From the NCBI RefSeq assembly GCF_900112415.1, contig NZ_FOLV01000019.1, positions 1 to 64,000 of the forward strand: a stretch of DNA of 64,000 nt, in the 5' to 3' direction. A program made the translations under genes and the position numbers. Shown here in pieces: positions 40,352 through 48,959 of this stretch. The stretch's first letter is position 1. Every line of letters starts with the position of its first letter. Under the pieces are notes generated by a model. That model saw nothing but the letters and a program-made list of their open reading frames with translations. It had not been told where the DNA came from and made no database searches. This DNA comes from Bacillus sp. 491mf (GTDB taxonomy: Bacteria > Bacillota > Bacilli > Bacillales > Bacillaceae_G).

Positions 40352-41728
40352 ATGGTGGCGGAAAAGGAACGAGCGTTTATGGATTTGAAAGATGTATTTG
40401 AATACGCTTTTGATGAAATTTTTGTAACTGATGAGAAAGGGATTGTCGTTCGTGTAAACAGCATGTGTGAAAGACATTACCAGTTACCGGCGGAACAATT
40501 AATTGGTAAGAGTGTAAAAGAGCTGCAAAAGGACGGGATTTTTTATCCGTCAGCAACTCTTGAAGTGATTGAAAAACAGAAGCCGGTGGAAATTGTGCAA
40601 ACGACAAAATCGGGAGAGTATTTACATGTTCGAACGCGACCAGTTTTTGATGATCAGGGCAATTTACGAAGGGTCATTAGCTACTCACGTGATTTAACAG
40701 AGCTTTATCAATTGCGTCAACAGGTAGAGGCGATGACTGATCAATTAAAAACGTATAAAAAAGAATTACGAGAAACATATGAACATGAAGGACTTATTTT
40801 TAAAAGTGCGGCTATGGAGAGAATAGTTGGAACAATAAAAAAGGTATCTGTAGTCGATAGTACAGTTCTTGTTTTAGGAGAGACCGGAGTTGGAAAAAGT
40901 CGATTGGTACGCCATTTACATGAACTGAGCCATCGGAAAAATGAAATGTTTTATGAAACCAATTGTGCAGCATTGCCAACGAATTTAATTGAGTCCGAAT
41001 TATTCGGATATGCAGGCGGTTCTTTTACAGGCGCGCATCGTGAAGGGAAAAAAGGGATTTTAGAACTGGCCGATAAAGGAACGCTCTTTTTAGATGAAAT
41101 TGGTGAAATGCCTCTTGAAATTCAAGCAAAGCTTTTACAAGTATTACAGGAAAAAACGTTTCGCTCAGTAGGCGGCAGAGAATTAAAGAAAGTAGATGTT
41201 CGCATTGTAGCTGCAACGAATAGAAATTTGCAAGAGATGGTGAAGCAGGGGACGTTTCGAAAGGATTTGTATTATCGCCTAAACGTTATTCCTATTTACA
41301 TTCCTCCTTTACGTGAGAGGCAGGAAGACATTTTACCGCTCGTTTCTTATTATTTGCAGCATTTTAATGAGAAGTATGGACGCAGCGTGACATTATCTCC
41401 GCATGTGTTGCATGCATTTTTAGAATACCCGTGGGAAGGAAACAACCGCGAAATAGAAAATGTAATGGAACGTGTTGTCATTACTGCAGATGAGCTTGTG
41501 ACAATGGAGGATTTACCATTATCTATGCAAAAGTCGACGATTGAGCAATCGGGGAAAAGTTTGTATGAAATGTTAGAAGATGTAGAGCGCAGTATTATTT
41601 TAAAGGCGTATAAAGTGCATGGATCAAGTTATAGAGTAGCAGAGGCGCTAAAGATTAGTCAGTCTGCGGCGACGAGGAAAATTAAGAGGTTTATTGAAGA
41701 GGAAGAAGGGTCGATGAAGCCGATTTGA
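40352..41728 (+). CDS. gabR: Sigma-54 enhancer-binding activator of GABA use (GabR type)
   Basis: The 458-residue protein has an N-terminal PAS domain (FEYAFDEIFVTDEKGIVVRV). A central AAA+ domain carries Walker A GETGVGKS, a GSFTGA variant of the sigma-54-contacting GAFTGA loop, GTLFLDEIGEMP and LRERQEDI. A Fis-type helix-turn-helix ends it (SYRVAEALKISQSAATRKIK). ATG 40352 follows CAGGGAGTG. A sigma-54 promoter stands before gabT, matching the GabR-controlled gab genes reported in B. thuringiensis. Confidence 0.88.
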   Translation: MVAEKERAFMDLKDVFEYAFDEIFVTDEKGIVVRVNSMCERHYQLPAEQLIGKSVKELQKDGIFYPSATLEVIEKQKPVEIVQTTKSGEYLHVRTRPVFDDQGNLRRVISYSRDLTELYQLRQQVEAMTDQLKTYKKELRETYEHEGLIFKSAAMERIVGTIKKVSVVDSTVLVLGETGVGKSRLVRHLHELSHRKNEMFYETNCAALPTNLIESELFGYAGGSFTGAHREGKKGILELADKGTLFLDEIGEMPLEIQAKLLQVLQEKTFRSVGGRELKKVDVRIVAATNRNLQEMVKQGTFRKDLYYRLNVIPIYIPPLRERQEDILPLVSYYLQHFNEKYGRSVTLSPHVLHAFLEYPWEGNNREIENVMERVVITADELVTMEDLPLSMQKSTIEQSGKSLYEMLEDVERSIILKAYKVHGSSYRVAEALKISQSAATRKIKRFIEEEEGSMKPI

Positions 41729-41739
41729 GAAGACCAACA

Positions 41740-41812
41740 TAAAAAACCTTTCTTTTTTGGGGTGGTCGAGAGCGGGTTTATGTAGTGTTTTGCGAGGCTG
41801 CGAGCATCTTGT
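41740..41812 (+). repeat. bcr1-like repeat, internally deleted
   Basis: The left end (AACCTTTCTTTTTTGGGGTG, GTCGAGAGCGGG) is joined to the right end (TTTATGTAGTGTTTTGCGAG). The right end is closest to that of the copy after gabT. Confidence 0.6.
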
Positions 41813-41867
41813 TTTTTAGGTTACATAAAAAGGTATATCATAGTAACTATAAAGGAGGAAGAACGAA

Positions 41868-43310
41868 GTGGATAAAAAGGCAATGTTAGATAAGAAAGCG
41901 ATGTACGTAAATGGAGAGTGGATTCATTTGCATGAGCAAATTGAAATTAACAATCCTGCTACGCAAGAGGTGTTTGCGACTGTTCCGAAGGGCGGAGTAA
42001 CGGAGGCGAAGCAAGCAGTGGATGCGGCGCATGAGGCGTTTAAGACTTGGTCGAAGTTAACGGCAGCAGAGCGCGCGAACAAGTTGAAAAAGTGGTTTAC
42101 GTTAATTGATGAGCATAAAGAAGAAATCGCTGCTATTATGACAAAAGAACAAGGAAAACCGTTTCCAGAAGCGCTTGGTGAAGTAAATTATGCAAATAGT
42201 TTTGTAGAATGGTATGCGGAAGAAGGAAAGCGTGTATATGGCGAAATGATTCCGGCTTCTCACCCGAATAAGCGAATCCTTGTAACAAAACAACCTGTTG
42301 GTGTCATAGCAGCAATTACGCCGTGGAACTTCCCGGCAGCGATGATTACAAGAAAAGTAGCACCTGCATTAGCGGCTGGTTGTACGGCAGTTGTGAAACC
42401 AGCAAGTCAAACGCCATTAACAGCGTTAAAATTAGCTGAACTTGCGCATGAAGCGGATATTCCTAAAGGTGTTTTAAATATTGTAACAGGAAGCGCGAAA
42501 GCAATTGCTGATACATGGATGAATGATGGACGTGTGAGAAAGGTATCCTTTACGGGATCAACGGAAATTGGCAAAGAATTAATGCGTGGTGCTGCAGAAA
42601 CAGTGAAAAAAGTTTCTCTAGAATTAGGTGGTCATGCACCATTTATTGTAATGAATGATGCGGATTTAGATAAAGCTGTTGAAGCGGTAATTGGTTCGAA
42701 ATTCCGTAATGCTGGCCAAACGTGTATTTGTACAAATCGCGTGTTTGTTCAAGAAGATGTATATGAAAACTTCGTAGAGAAGTTCCAAAAAGCTGTCGGA
42801 GAGTTACAGGTAGGTGACGGTTTTGCAGAAGGCACAACTGTTGGGCCACTTATTGATCAATCAGCTGTTGAAAAAGTACAAGAACATATTGAAGATGCCA
42901 TTCAAAAGGGCGGAAAGGTACTGAACGGAGGCCAAAAGGTTGCGGAATTAAACGGTCACTTTGTTCAGCCAACTGTAATCGGCGAAGCGAATGATGATAT
43001 GTTATGTATGACAGAAGAAACATTTGGGCCGCTTGCACCTGTTGCAAAATTTAAAACAGCTGAAGAAGTAATTGAGCGCGCGAATAACACGCCGTACGGC
43101 CTAGCAGCGTATGTCTTTACAACAAATATTAGTCAAGCATTCCAAATTAGCGAAGCGCTGGAATACGGAATTATCGGTTTAAATGACGGTCTTCCATCGG
43201 TTGCCCAAGCGCCATTTGGTGGATTTAAAGAAAGTGGTATCGGCCGTGAAGGTGGTCACTTTGGAATTGAAGAGTATGTAGAAATTAAATATATTTCATT
43301 AGGGCTATAA
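41868..43310 (+). CDS. gabD: Succinate-semialdehyde dehydrogenase
   Basis: GabD oxidises succinate semialdehyde to succinate, finishing GABA degradation. The 480-residue aldehyde dehydrogenase has AAITPWNFPAAMITRK, SFTGSTEIGKELM, LELGGHAPFIVM and the catalytic cysteine in NAGQTCICTNR, the cysteine-x-cysteine form typical of GabD. Start is GTG after AAAGGAGGAAG. The codons for DKKAM occur twice at the N terminus, so an alternative ATG at residue 6 or 12 is possible. Confidence 0.92.
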   Translation: MDKKAMLDKKAMYVNGEWIHLHEQIEINNPATQEVFATVPKGGVTEAKQAVDAAHEAFKTWSKLTAAERANKLKKWFTLIDEHKEEIAAIMTKEQGKPFPEALGEVNYANSFVEWYAEEGKRVYGEMIPASHPNKRILVTKQPVGVIAAITPWNFPAAMITRKVAPALAAGCTAVVKPASQTPLTALKLAELAHEADIPKGVLNIVTGSAKAIADTWMNDGRVRKVSFTGSTEIGKELMRGAAETVKKVSLELGGHAPFIVMNDADLDKAVEAVIGSKFRNAGQTCICTNRVFVQEDVYENFVEKFQKAVGELQVGDGFAEGTTVGPLIDQSAVEKVQEHIEDAIQKGGKVLNGGQKVAELNGHFVQPTVIGEANDDMLCMTEETFGPLAPVAKFKTAEEVIERANNTPYGLAAYVFTTNISQAFQISEALEYGIIGLNDGLPSVAQAPFGGFKESGIGREGGHFGIEEYVEIKYISLGL

Positions 43311-43314
43311 AAAA

Positions 43315-43344
43315 AATCGCATCAACGAAACCGTTGATGCGATT
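43315..43344. terminator. Bidirectional terminator between gabD and the aminopeptidase gene
   Basis: AATCGCATCAACG and CGTTGATGCGATT form a perfect 13-bp stem with an AAAC loop between convergent genes. Confidence 0.88.
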
Positions 43345-43355
43345 CTTTATGGGTA

Positions 43356-44585
43356 TTAAAACGCCCAATTCCCTTTACGGAAGATTGGTTCATGTGTATC
43401 GTCTGCTGTAATACCATCAATATCTAGTTCGCCAGAGCCAATCATAAAGTCTACGTGTGTAATACTAGAGTTTGCACCGTTTGCTTCAAGCTCTTCTTTT
43501 GACATTGTTTTACCACCGTCTAAGTTGAAGGCATAAGCGTTACCGATTGCTAAATGGCAAGATGCATTTTCATCAAACAATGTGTTATAGAACAAAATAT
43601 TTGTATTCGAAATAGGTGAATTGTGCGGTACTAATGCAATCTCTCCTAAGAATCGAGCACCTTCATCTGATTCAATTAAATGTTTCAATGTTTCTTCTCC
43701 AACTTCAGCTTTACAGTCTACAATGCGTCCATTTTCAAATGTAAGCGTAAAGTTATCAATTACATTTCCAGCGTACACTAATGGCTTTGTACTTGCTACA
43801 TATCCATTTACGCCTGTTTTTAATGGCATTGTAAATACTTCTTCAGTTGGAATGTTTGCCATGAATGGGACATTTTTTTCGTTAATGCTGCCAGCACCTA
43901 CCCATAAATGTTTTTCAGGAAGTTCGATTGTTAAATCTGTTCCTGGTCCTTTGTAGGATAGTGCTTTATAGTGTTTATCGTTTAAATAGTGTACTTTCGT
44001 ATGTAAGTTATCGTCATGTTCTTTCCACGCTTCAACTGGATTTTCTAAGTTCGCACGAGTAGCTTGGAAAATTGCATCCCATAATTTTGCCACTTGTTCT
44101 TCTTCTGGTACATCTGGGAATACCTTCGCTGCCCATTCCACTGTTGGAACAGAAATTACACACCAGCTTACTTTGTCAGCTTGCATATATTCGCGAACTG
44201 TTTTCATCGCTTCTCCAGCTGCCCGGTTTGCGCTCGCAATGCGCTTTGGATCCACACCTTTTAATAAATCTGGATTTTCTGCGTAAATAGACATAAATGC
44301 TGCGCCTTCTTTTGCTAGTTCTTCACGTGCACGTGCTTTCCAAGCAGGGAATTCAGAAAAGGCTTCTTCTGGTGCTAAATCAAATTTTAAGCGTGATAAT
44401 TGCTCATCTACAAAGTCAACGTATACATGTTTTGCTCCAGATTCATAAGCTTTTTTTGTAACAAGACGAACGAACGGAGCAGCTTCAATTGGTGCGCCAA
44501 TACTTAACGTTTGTCCAGGTTGAATATTTACTCCGATATTTACCGCGAGTGAAGCATATTTTTCTAACGTTTGCTCAAATGACAT
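43356..44585 (-). CDS. M29 family aminopeptidase (AmpS/PepS type)
   Basis: Members are metal-dependent aminopeptidases of the thermophilic aminopeptidase T group. The 409-residue protein contains NIQPGQTLSIGAPIEAAPFV, PGTDLTIELPEKHLWVG, FMANIPTEEVFTMP, GEIALVPHNSPISN and THVDFMIGSGELDIDG, covering the metal-binding Glu/His/Asp residues. ATG 44585 is preferred because AAAGGAG is seven bases upstream; an ATG two codons earlier is too close. It is a single gene. Confidence 0.88.
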   Translation of the reverse strand: MSFEQTLEKYASLAVNIGVNIQPGQTLSIGAPIEAAPFVRLVTKKAYESGAKHVYVDFVDEQLSRLKFDLAPEEAFSEFPAWKARAREELAKEGAAFMSIYAENPDLLKGVDPKRIASANRAAGEAMKTVREYMQADKVSWCVISVPTVEWAAKVFPDVPEEEQVAKLWDAIFQATRANLENPVEAWKEHDDNLHTKVHYLNDKHYKALSYKGPGTDLTIELPEKHLWVGAGSINEKNVPFMANIPTEEVFTMPLKTGVNGYVASTKPLVYAGNVIDNFTLTFENGRIVDCKAEVGEETLKHLIESDEGARFLGEIALVPHNSPISNTNILFYNTLFDENASCHLAIGNAYAFNLDGGKTMSKEELEANGANSSITHVDFMIGSGELDIDGITADDTHEPIFRKGNWAF

Positions 44586-44646
44586 ATGCATTCTCCTTTA
44601 TTCAAATATTTCTTATATACATAATACAGGAAAATTCTGAAATTAT

Positions 44647-44678
44647 AAATAGAACCCGATTGCAATCGGGTTCTATTT
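44647..44678 (-). terminator. Terminator of the downstream deacetylase gene
   Basis: AAATAGAACCCGAT and ATCGGGTTCTATTT form a perfect 14-bp stem with a TGCA loop, three bases past the stop. Confidence 0.88.
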
Positions 44679-44680
44679 TC

Positions 44681-45772
44681 TTATTTAATTGCTAACGCAA
44701 ACTGTTCTACAGTCGTATTGTTATGAATACGGACACGCTTCATGCGTAATAACTCATCTGATTCACCTTTTGTAATGAATTGTCCAGGCTTTGTTGTTGT
44801 CGCAAATTGATAATATTTTTTCGTTTCTGCCACAACTTGATCATTTACATGGCCAAATGGATAAGCAATCGCAATAACAGGTTTTCCGGTAACTTTTTCG
44901 AGTTTCTCCTTCGAACCTTTTAGCTCTGCTTCATAGTTTGTGATTTTCGGTAAATCTGCATGTGTCGCGGTATGAGATTGAACAGAAAAAATTCCGGAGT
45001 TTACCATTTCTTTTATGTCAGCTGTCGATAGAGAACCTTCTGTATCGATGGAATCGGTAATCATATACTCTGTTGCAGTTGGTTTGAATTTATTATCTTT
45101 TAGTTTTTGTAAAATATGAAAAGCGTTTAAATTATTTTTCATCCCATCATCAAATGTAACGAAAATCGGCTTGTTCACTTTGTTAATATCGTCCCAGCGT
45201 TCAAATGTTAAAAGTGTATAGCCATTATCTTTTAAGTGCTTCATTTGCGCTTCAAAGTTGGCAGGGGAAACAAATAGGTCTTTAATACCGCTTCCTTCTT
45301 TATAATCATCAATCGCATGATACATTAAAATAGGTGCGTGTTGTTGAAAGACAATTGCTGATTTTGTAAGGGGAATAGTTTTTCCATCTTCTTTTACACC
45401 ATTTGCCTCAATTTGATATTCTCCGCGTTTTCCTTCAAATTCTTTTAAATCGAACGGTAAAGAAAAATGATTTTCTTTTTCTTTAGAAGAAAATGTTTTG
45501 CCACTTTCCTTCCCGTCAGCGGTGCGCCAAATTTTGTATTGCACTTCTGTCAGAGGATCTTTTACATCTTTTGTATTGATAACGGTGTTTGTTGATTCAT
45601 GTGTAATTGGATTCCACGAAATGGATCCTTGCGGTTGTATTTTCTCTTCTGTTTTCTTAGCTGGTTGCTGCTTTGAAATAGCTGCTTCTTTTTTCGGTTC
45701 TGTTTGAGTCGTATTACTACAGCCAGTGATGAACAGAGTAGAGAGTAGTATCGTAGAAATATATTTTTTCAT
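44681..45772 (-). CDS. Polysaccharide deacetylase lipoprotein (second of a tandem pair)
   Basis: The 363-residue protein has a lipobox ending ITGC (Cys18) and a charged linker. A beta-rich domain of about 100 residues (WNPITHESTNTVIN) comes next. The NodB domain follows from about residue 150, with PILMYHAID, the metal/catalytic TFDDG and SHTATHADL. It is related over its whole length to the gene upstream. The pair corresponds to the B. anthracis BA0330/BA0331 deacetylases linked to salt tolerance and cell shape; that correspondence rests on architecture and locus. Confidence 0.88.
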   Translation of the reverse strand: MKKYISTILLSTLFITGCSNTTQTEPKKEAAISKQQPAKKTEEKIQPQGSISWNPITHESTNTVINTKDVKDPLTEVQYKIWRTADGKESGKTFSSKEKENHFSLPFDLKEFEGKRGEYQIEANGVKEDGKTIPLTKSAIVFQQHAPILMYHAIDDYKEGSGIKDLFVSPANFEAQMKHLKDNGYTLLTFERWDDINKVNKPIFVTFDDGMKNNLNAFHILQKLKDNKFKPTATEYMITDSIDTEGSLSTADIKEMVNSGIFSVQSHTATHADLPKITNYEAELKGSKEKLEKVTGKPVIAIAYPFGHVNDQVVAETKKYYQFATTTKPGQFITKGESDELLRMKRVRIHNNTTVEQFALAIK

Positions 45773-45806
45773 AGTATAAGCGTCCTTTAATTAAATTGTA
45801 TAAGAA

Positions 45807-45834
45807 GAGGCTGCCTTGTTCATAAAACAGCCTC
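45807..45834 (-). terminator. Terminator between the two deacetylase genes
   Basis: GAGGCTG and CAGCCTC form a 7-bp stem with a 14-base loop and TTCTTATAC on the minus strand. Confidence 0.6.
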
Positions 45835-45856
45835 ACGATATATAAATTCATTTTTC

Positions 45857-45885
45857 CACATATAAGTCGCTGTTATGCAGTAGGA
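45857..45885 (-). repeat. bcr1-like repeat, terminal fragment
   Basis: On the minus strand CTGCATAACAGCGACTTATA matches the right end of the longer copies; the rest is missing. Confidence 0.45.
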
Positions 45886-45901
45886 ATGTGTATGTAGATC
45901 A

Positions 45902-47023
45902 TTAATTGCGCTCTCTTACCAATGCTGTAAATTCACCGATTGTTGTTTTAGGTCCGACAAAATGGCGTTTAATTAAATATTGCTCGTTTGGTGTACCTTT
46001 TGTAAGGTGATTGCCATGATCTGTTGTTACGGCAAATTCGTAATGTTTTTTCGTTTCTGCAACAGCTTGGTCGTTATAAGAACCTACTGGATATGCAAGG
46101 GCGATGATTTTCTTACCAGTGACACCTTCGATTTTTTCTTTTGAAACGCGTAGTTCTTCATCATAATTGTTAGAAAAAGCCATCATCGCATGAGTAGATG
46201 TGTGCGATTGGATAGAGAAAATACCGGAACCTGCCATCTCTTTAATCTCATCTTTTGAAAGACGGTTTGGTGCATCCATATCATTGGCAACAATAAACTC
46301 TGTTGCTGCTGGTTGGAATTTATCATCTTTTAAACCTTGTAAAATTCTAAGGGCATTCATATTATTTTTTCGTCCATCATCTAACGTGATAAAGACAGGT
46401 TTATTGACACGATTTATATCATTCCAGCGTTCAAAAGTCAGTAGTGTATACCCATTATCTTTTAAATATTTCATATGTAACTCGAATTGTTCTGGCGGTA
46501 CATACAAACCTAACTCACCGTCACCTGGTCCAGAGTATTTTTCAATTGCATGATACATGAGAATTGGTACAGACTGTTGGAATGTAATTGTAGATTTCGC
46601 AAGAGGTACTTGTGTGCCATCTTCTTTTAATCCTGTTGTTTCAATTTGATATTCTCCGCGTTTCAAATTGAAAGCTTTTAAGTGGAATGGGAAAGCAAAG
46701 TTACGTTCTTTTTCATGTGATGAAAATGTTTGTTTGCTTTCAGGGCCATCAGCAGTGCGCCAAACGTGGTATTGTACTTCCTTAAACGCATCTTTTAAAT
46801 TGTTCATATAGAGCACAGTGTTTTTCGCATCAGGTGCAAAAGGTTCCCATGTTATATTCCCTTGTGTTAAGGGAACGTCGACTGTTTTCGCTTCAACTTT
46901 CTTCGTTTCCTGTTGCTTCTCGGCAGCTGCATCTTTTTTCTGTTTATCACTAGTCGCACTAGTATTGCAGCCTACGAGAATAGTAGAAGAAAGTAAAGCT
47001 AGTAGTGCATATTTCTTCATCAT
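45902..47023 (-). CDS. Polysaccharide deacetylase lipoprotein (first of a tandem pair)
   Basis: This is a paralogue of the next gene with the same plan. It has a signal peptide and lipobox ILVGC (Cys at 19), a linker, a beta-rich domain, then NodB motifs PILMYHAIE, TLDDG and SHTSTHAMM. The first motif is TLDDG instead of the usual TFDDG. ATG 47023 is chosen because AGAAGG lies a few bases upstream and the lipoprotein signal starts there. A 64-residue upstream extension in frame is rejected. Length is 373 residues. Confidence 0.87.
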   Translation of the reverse strand: MMKKYALLALLSSTILVGCNTSATSDKQKKDAAAEKQQETKKVEAKTVDVPLTQGNITWEPFAPDAKNTVLYMNNLKDAFKEVQYHVWRTADGPESKQTFSSHEKERNFAFPFHLKAFNLKRGEYQIETTGLKEDGTQVPLAKSTITFQQSVPILMYHAIEKYSGPGDGELGLYVPPEQFELHMKYLKDNGYTLLTFERWNDINRVNKPVFITLDDGRKNNMNALRILQGLKDDKFQPAATEFIVANDMDAPNRLSKDEIKEMAGSGIFSIQSHTSTHAMMAFSNNYDEELRVSKEKIEGVTGKKIIALAYPVGSYNDQAVAETKKHYEFAVTTDHGNHLTKGTPNEQYLIKRHFVGPKTTIGEFTALVRERN

Positions 47024-47171
47024 ATCCATCCTTCTATTGTGTATTATACCCTTGTTAATCATATCACTCTCAAATGAAGAGGGGAATATACTTTTTTGGA
47101 TAATTACGACAAAGATACTGAATTTTTGCAAATAATTATGAAGATGTATGTTTATTAGAAAAAGGTGATGT

Positions 47172-47243
47172 AAAAAAACTTTTTTTAAGGGGGACGAGAG
47201 GATCTGGCAGCGCATAGAAACGTTCAGGGCTTTTTTCTGTTCT
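47172..47243 (+). repeat. bcr1-like repeat, left-end fragment
   Basis: TTTTTTTAAGGGGGACGAGA, GGATCTGGCAGCGC and TAGAAACGTTCAGGGC follow the left half of the repeat, which ends at TTCTGTTC. Confidence 0.55.
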
Positions 47244-47245
47244 TT

Positions 47246-47447
47246 AATAATAAGTAAGAGACCAAATATTCATCCCGCTATTCGTGGGCAGTAAGACCCC
47301 CACCTCAAGATTGAGAGAGAATCGAAGAAGATAGGTGGGGGATAACTGCCCGTAAAAGCCCGATTGGTGAGGGCTGATAATCAGTGGGGGATGAAGAAAG
47401 CCCCCACTGATTAAAGTTTCACTTTATCTGGTCTCTTGCTTATTATT
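47246..47447 (-). terminator. Terminator stem of the anti-sigma gene, split by an inserted element
   Basis: AATAATAAGTAAGAGACCA (47246-47264) and TGGTCTCTTGCTTATTATT (47429-47447) pair at 18 of 19 positions, yet they are 164 bases apart. The two-hairpin element fills exactly the space where the loop would be. The stop codon of the anti-sigma gene lies in the right arm. Confidence 0.65.
47265..47428 (-). repeat. Two-hairpin intergenic element, copy B
   Basis: Minus strand: GATAAAGTGAAACTTTAATC, an 11-bp hairpin ATCAGTGGGGG / CCCCCACTGAT (47380-47411), CAATCGGGCTTTTACGGGCA, then a long fold. In that fold GGGCAGT and CCCCCACCT pair with AGGTGGGGG and ACTGCCC. It matches copy A at 38183 without the inner insertion. 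Confidence 0.8.
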
Positions 47448-48342
47448 TCTTTGGTTTAATATAAGGGACAATTTGCGCAGTAGCCCCTACAGAAGCGCCG
47501 CGAATAAAGTCTTGATTTTCTAAGGCTTTAAAGTTTTGGGTTTGACCAGTCAACATTACTCCTAAAATTTTTACTTCATCAAACTGTTTATTTTTATTTG
47601 ATTTTAAAAACTTTTGAATTGTTTCTTCATCACCATCCGCGTCATACTTTTTAAGCGCATCAATAAAGCTATTGTATGCTTTTTTCGGTGAATCAGATGG
47701 ATCGAATCCATAAACAGGCATACCAGCAGGTCCCTTACTTTCATCTGCAATTGGTGATGTCATATACAACCATACGACGTTTAAATTATCAGGAATCTTT
47801 GCTTGGACTTCTTGTAATGTATAAGGTCGATCAAAAGAAATCGCAACTTCCGCAACGTGATTTTCCATTTGTGAAATTGCCCCTAGTTCATTTTGCACAC
47901 CATGGTAGTACTTTTGAATAGATGGGTGATAAAATTTTGCAACTTTCTTCTTAGTTTGTTTATCATACTCATAGGACCAATTGGATCCTGGTATTAACTC
48001 ATTGTGATCAAGATTAACGCGAAGCCAATCATACGAACTTGTCAGTGTGCTCCATTGTACTAAATAACCATTAATATTTTTAGAACGATTCGTTACAATA
48101 TTACCCCCAAACATAGAGGAATTACTCGTAACTTGAGAATTGGTTTGAATATTAGGCTCGGCAATTTCATTATGTAAAAAGAGTCGCTCGTGAAGTTTTG
48201 TAGAATTTTTCGCCGCAAAGAAATTACCAGCTTTATAAAAAATTAGTAATAGAATAGGTACAACGATAATTGAAGTAATGACGATTTTTAGTAGTTGTTT
48301 TCGTTTAGCTTTTTTTAAAGCCCCTTTTAATGAAGTGTCCAT
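47443..48342 (-). CDS. Membrane anti-sigma factor with sigma-regulator domains
   Basis: The 299-residue protein has a cytoplasmic basic start, one membrane helix (about 19-40: IVITSIIVVPILLLIFYKAG) and a large extracellular part. The extracellular sequences (VQWSTLTSSYDWLRVNLDHN, AEVAISFDRPYTLQEV, ILGVMLTGQTQNFKALE) match the N- and C-terminal sigma-regulator domains. It overlaps the ECF sigma gene by one base (TAATG), the classic arrangement for a cognate pair. The signal it senses is unknown. Confidence 0.85.
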   Translation of the reverse strand: MDTSLKGALKKAKRKQLLKIVITSIIVVPILLLIFYKAGNFFAAKNSTKLHERLFLHNEIAEPNIQTNSQVTSNSSMFGGNIVTNRSKNINGYLVQWSTLTSSYDWLRVNLDHNELIPGSNWSYEYDKQTKKKVAKFYHPSIQKYYHGVQNELGAISQMENHVAEVAISFDRPYTLQEVQAKIPDNLNVVWLYMTSPIADESKGPAGMPVYGFDPSDSPKKAYNSFIDALKKYDADGDEETIQKFLKSNKNKQFDEVKILGVMLTGQTQNFKALENQDFIRGASVGATAQIVPYIKPKK

Positions 48343-48833
48343 TAATGTTTTCCCTCCATTTTTGAGTGAACAAATTTACGTGCACGATATAATTTTTGCT
48401 TTACGCTACTTACTTTAATATCCAAAATAGTCGCAATTTCTTCATATGAAAAATCATAGTAATACTTTAGGAAGAAGACTTCTTTGTATTCATTTTTGAT
48501 GTCTTTTAATAAATAGAAAATCTCATCTTTATTTAAAATGGCGTCAAATTCGCGGTCTGTATATTGTAGCTTTGAATAAATTCCCTCGGTTAAGTAGATG
48601 TTTTGCTGCTCTTTTTTTCTTTTTAAATCAATATATTCATTGAGTGCGACTCTAAAAAACCACGGACGTATATTGCTCTCAGTTAGATCATCCAACAGCG
48701 TGTACACTTTGTAAAAAGTGTTTTGAATGATATCTTCAGCATCTTCTTTTTTTGCTCCTTTCGCTAGTAATAGATTGAGCACTTCCTCTCCTAAATTGAT
48801 AAGATAGGAGGCGAGTGTATCTTCTTTTTTCAT
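48342..48833 (-). CDS. ECF sigma factor
   Basis: The 163-residue protein has region 2 (AEDIIQNTFYKVYTLLDDL, then RPWFFRVALNEYIDLKRKK) and region 4 (EVFFLKYYYDFSYEEIATIL, then VSSVKQKLYRARKFV). These are the features of extracytoplasmic-function sigma factors. GGGAGG precedes the ATG. It is co-transcribed with its membrane anti-sigma factor. No clear ECF -35 AAC motif was found upstream. Confidence 0.9.
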   Translation of the reverse strand: MKKEDTLASYLINLGEEVLNLLLAKGAKKEDAEDIIQNTFYKVYTLLDDLTESNIRPWFFRVALNEYIDLKRKKEQQNIYLTEGIYSKLQYTDREFDAILNKDEIFYLLKDIKNEYKEVFFLKYYYDFSYEEIATILDIKVSSVKQKLYRARKFVHSKMEGKH

Positions 48834-48913
48834 CAGTTATCCTCCCTATACTTATACAACGAATAAATAACAATAAATGTATACACTTATAATGAATCAA
48901 TTTTATAAAGAAA

Positions 48914-48952
48914 ATAAAAAAATAGCTTCCTATTTTAAAAATAGGAAGCTAT
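48914..48952 (-). terminator. Terminator of nupC
   Basis: ATAGCTTCCTATTTT folds on AAAATAGGAAGCTAT (15 bp), followed on the minus strand by seven T. Confidence 0.92.
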
Positions 48953-48959
48953 CTGCTAG

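Noticed and set aside
46998-47215. 64-residue N-terminal extension of the first deacetylase
   Set aside because: It would bury the lipoprotein signal inside the protein and runs into repeat DNA; the ribosome site supports the start at 47023.
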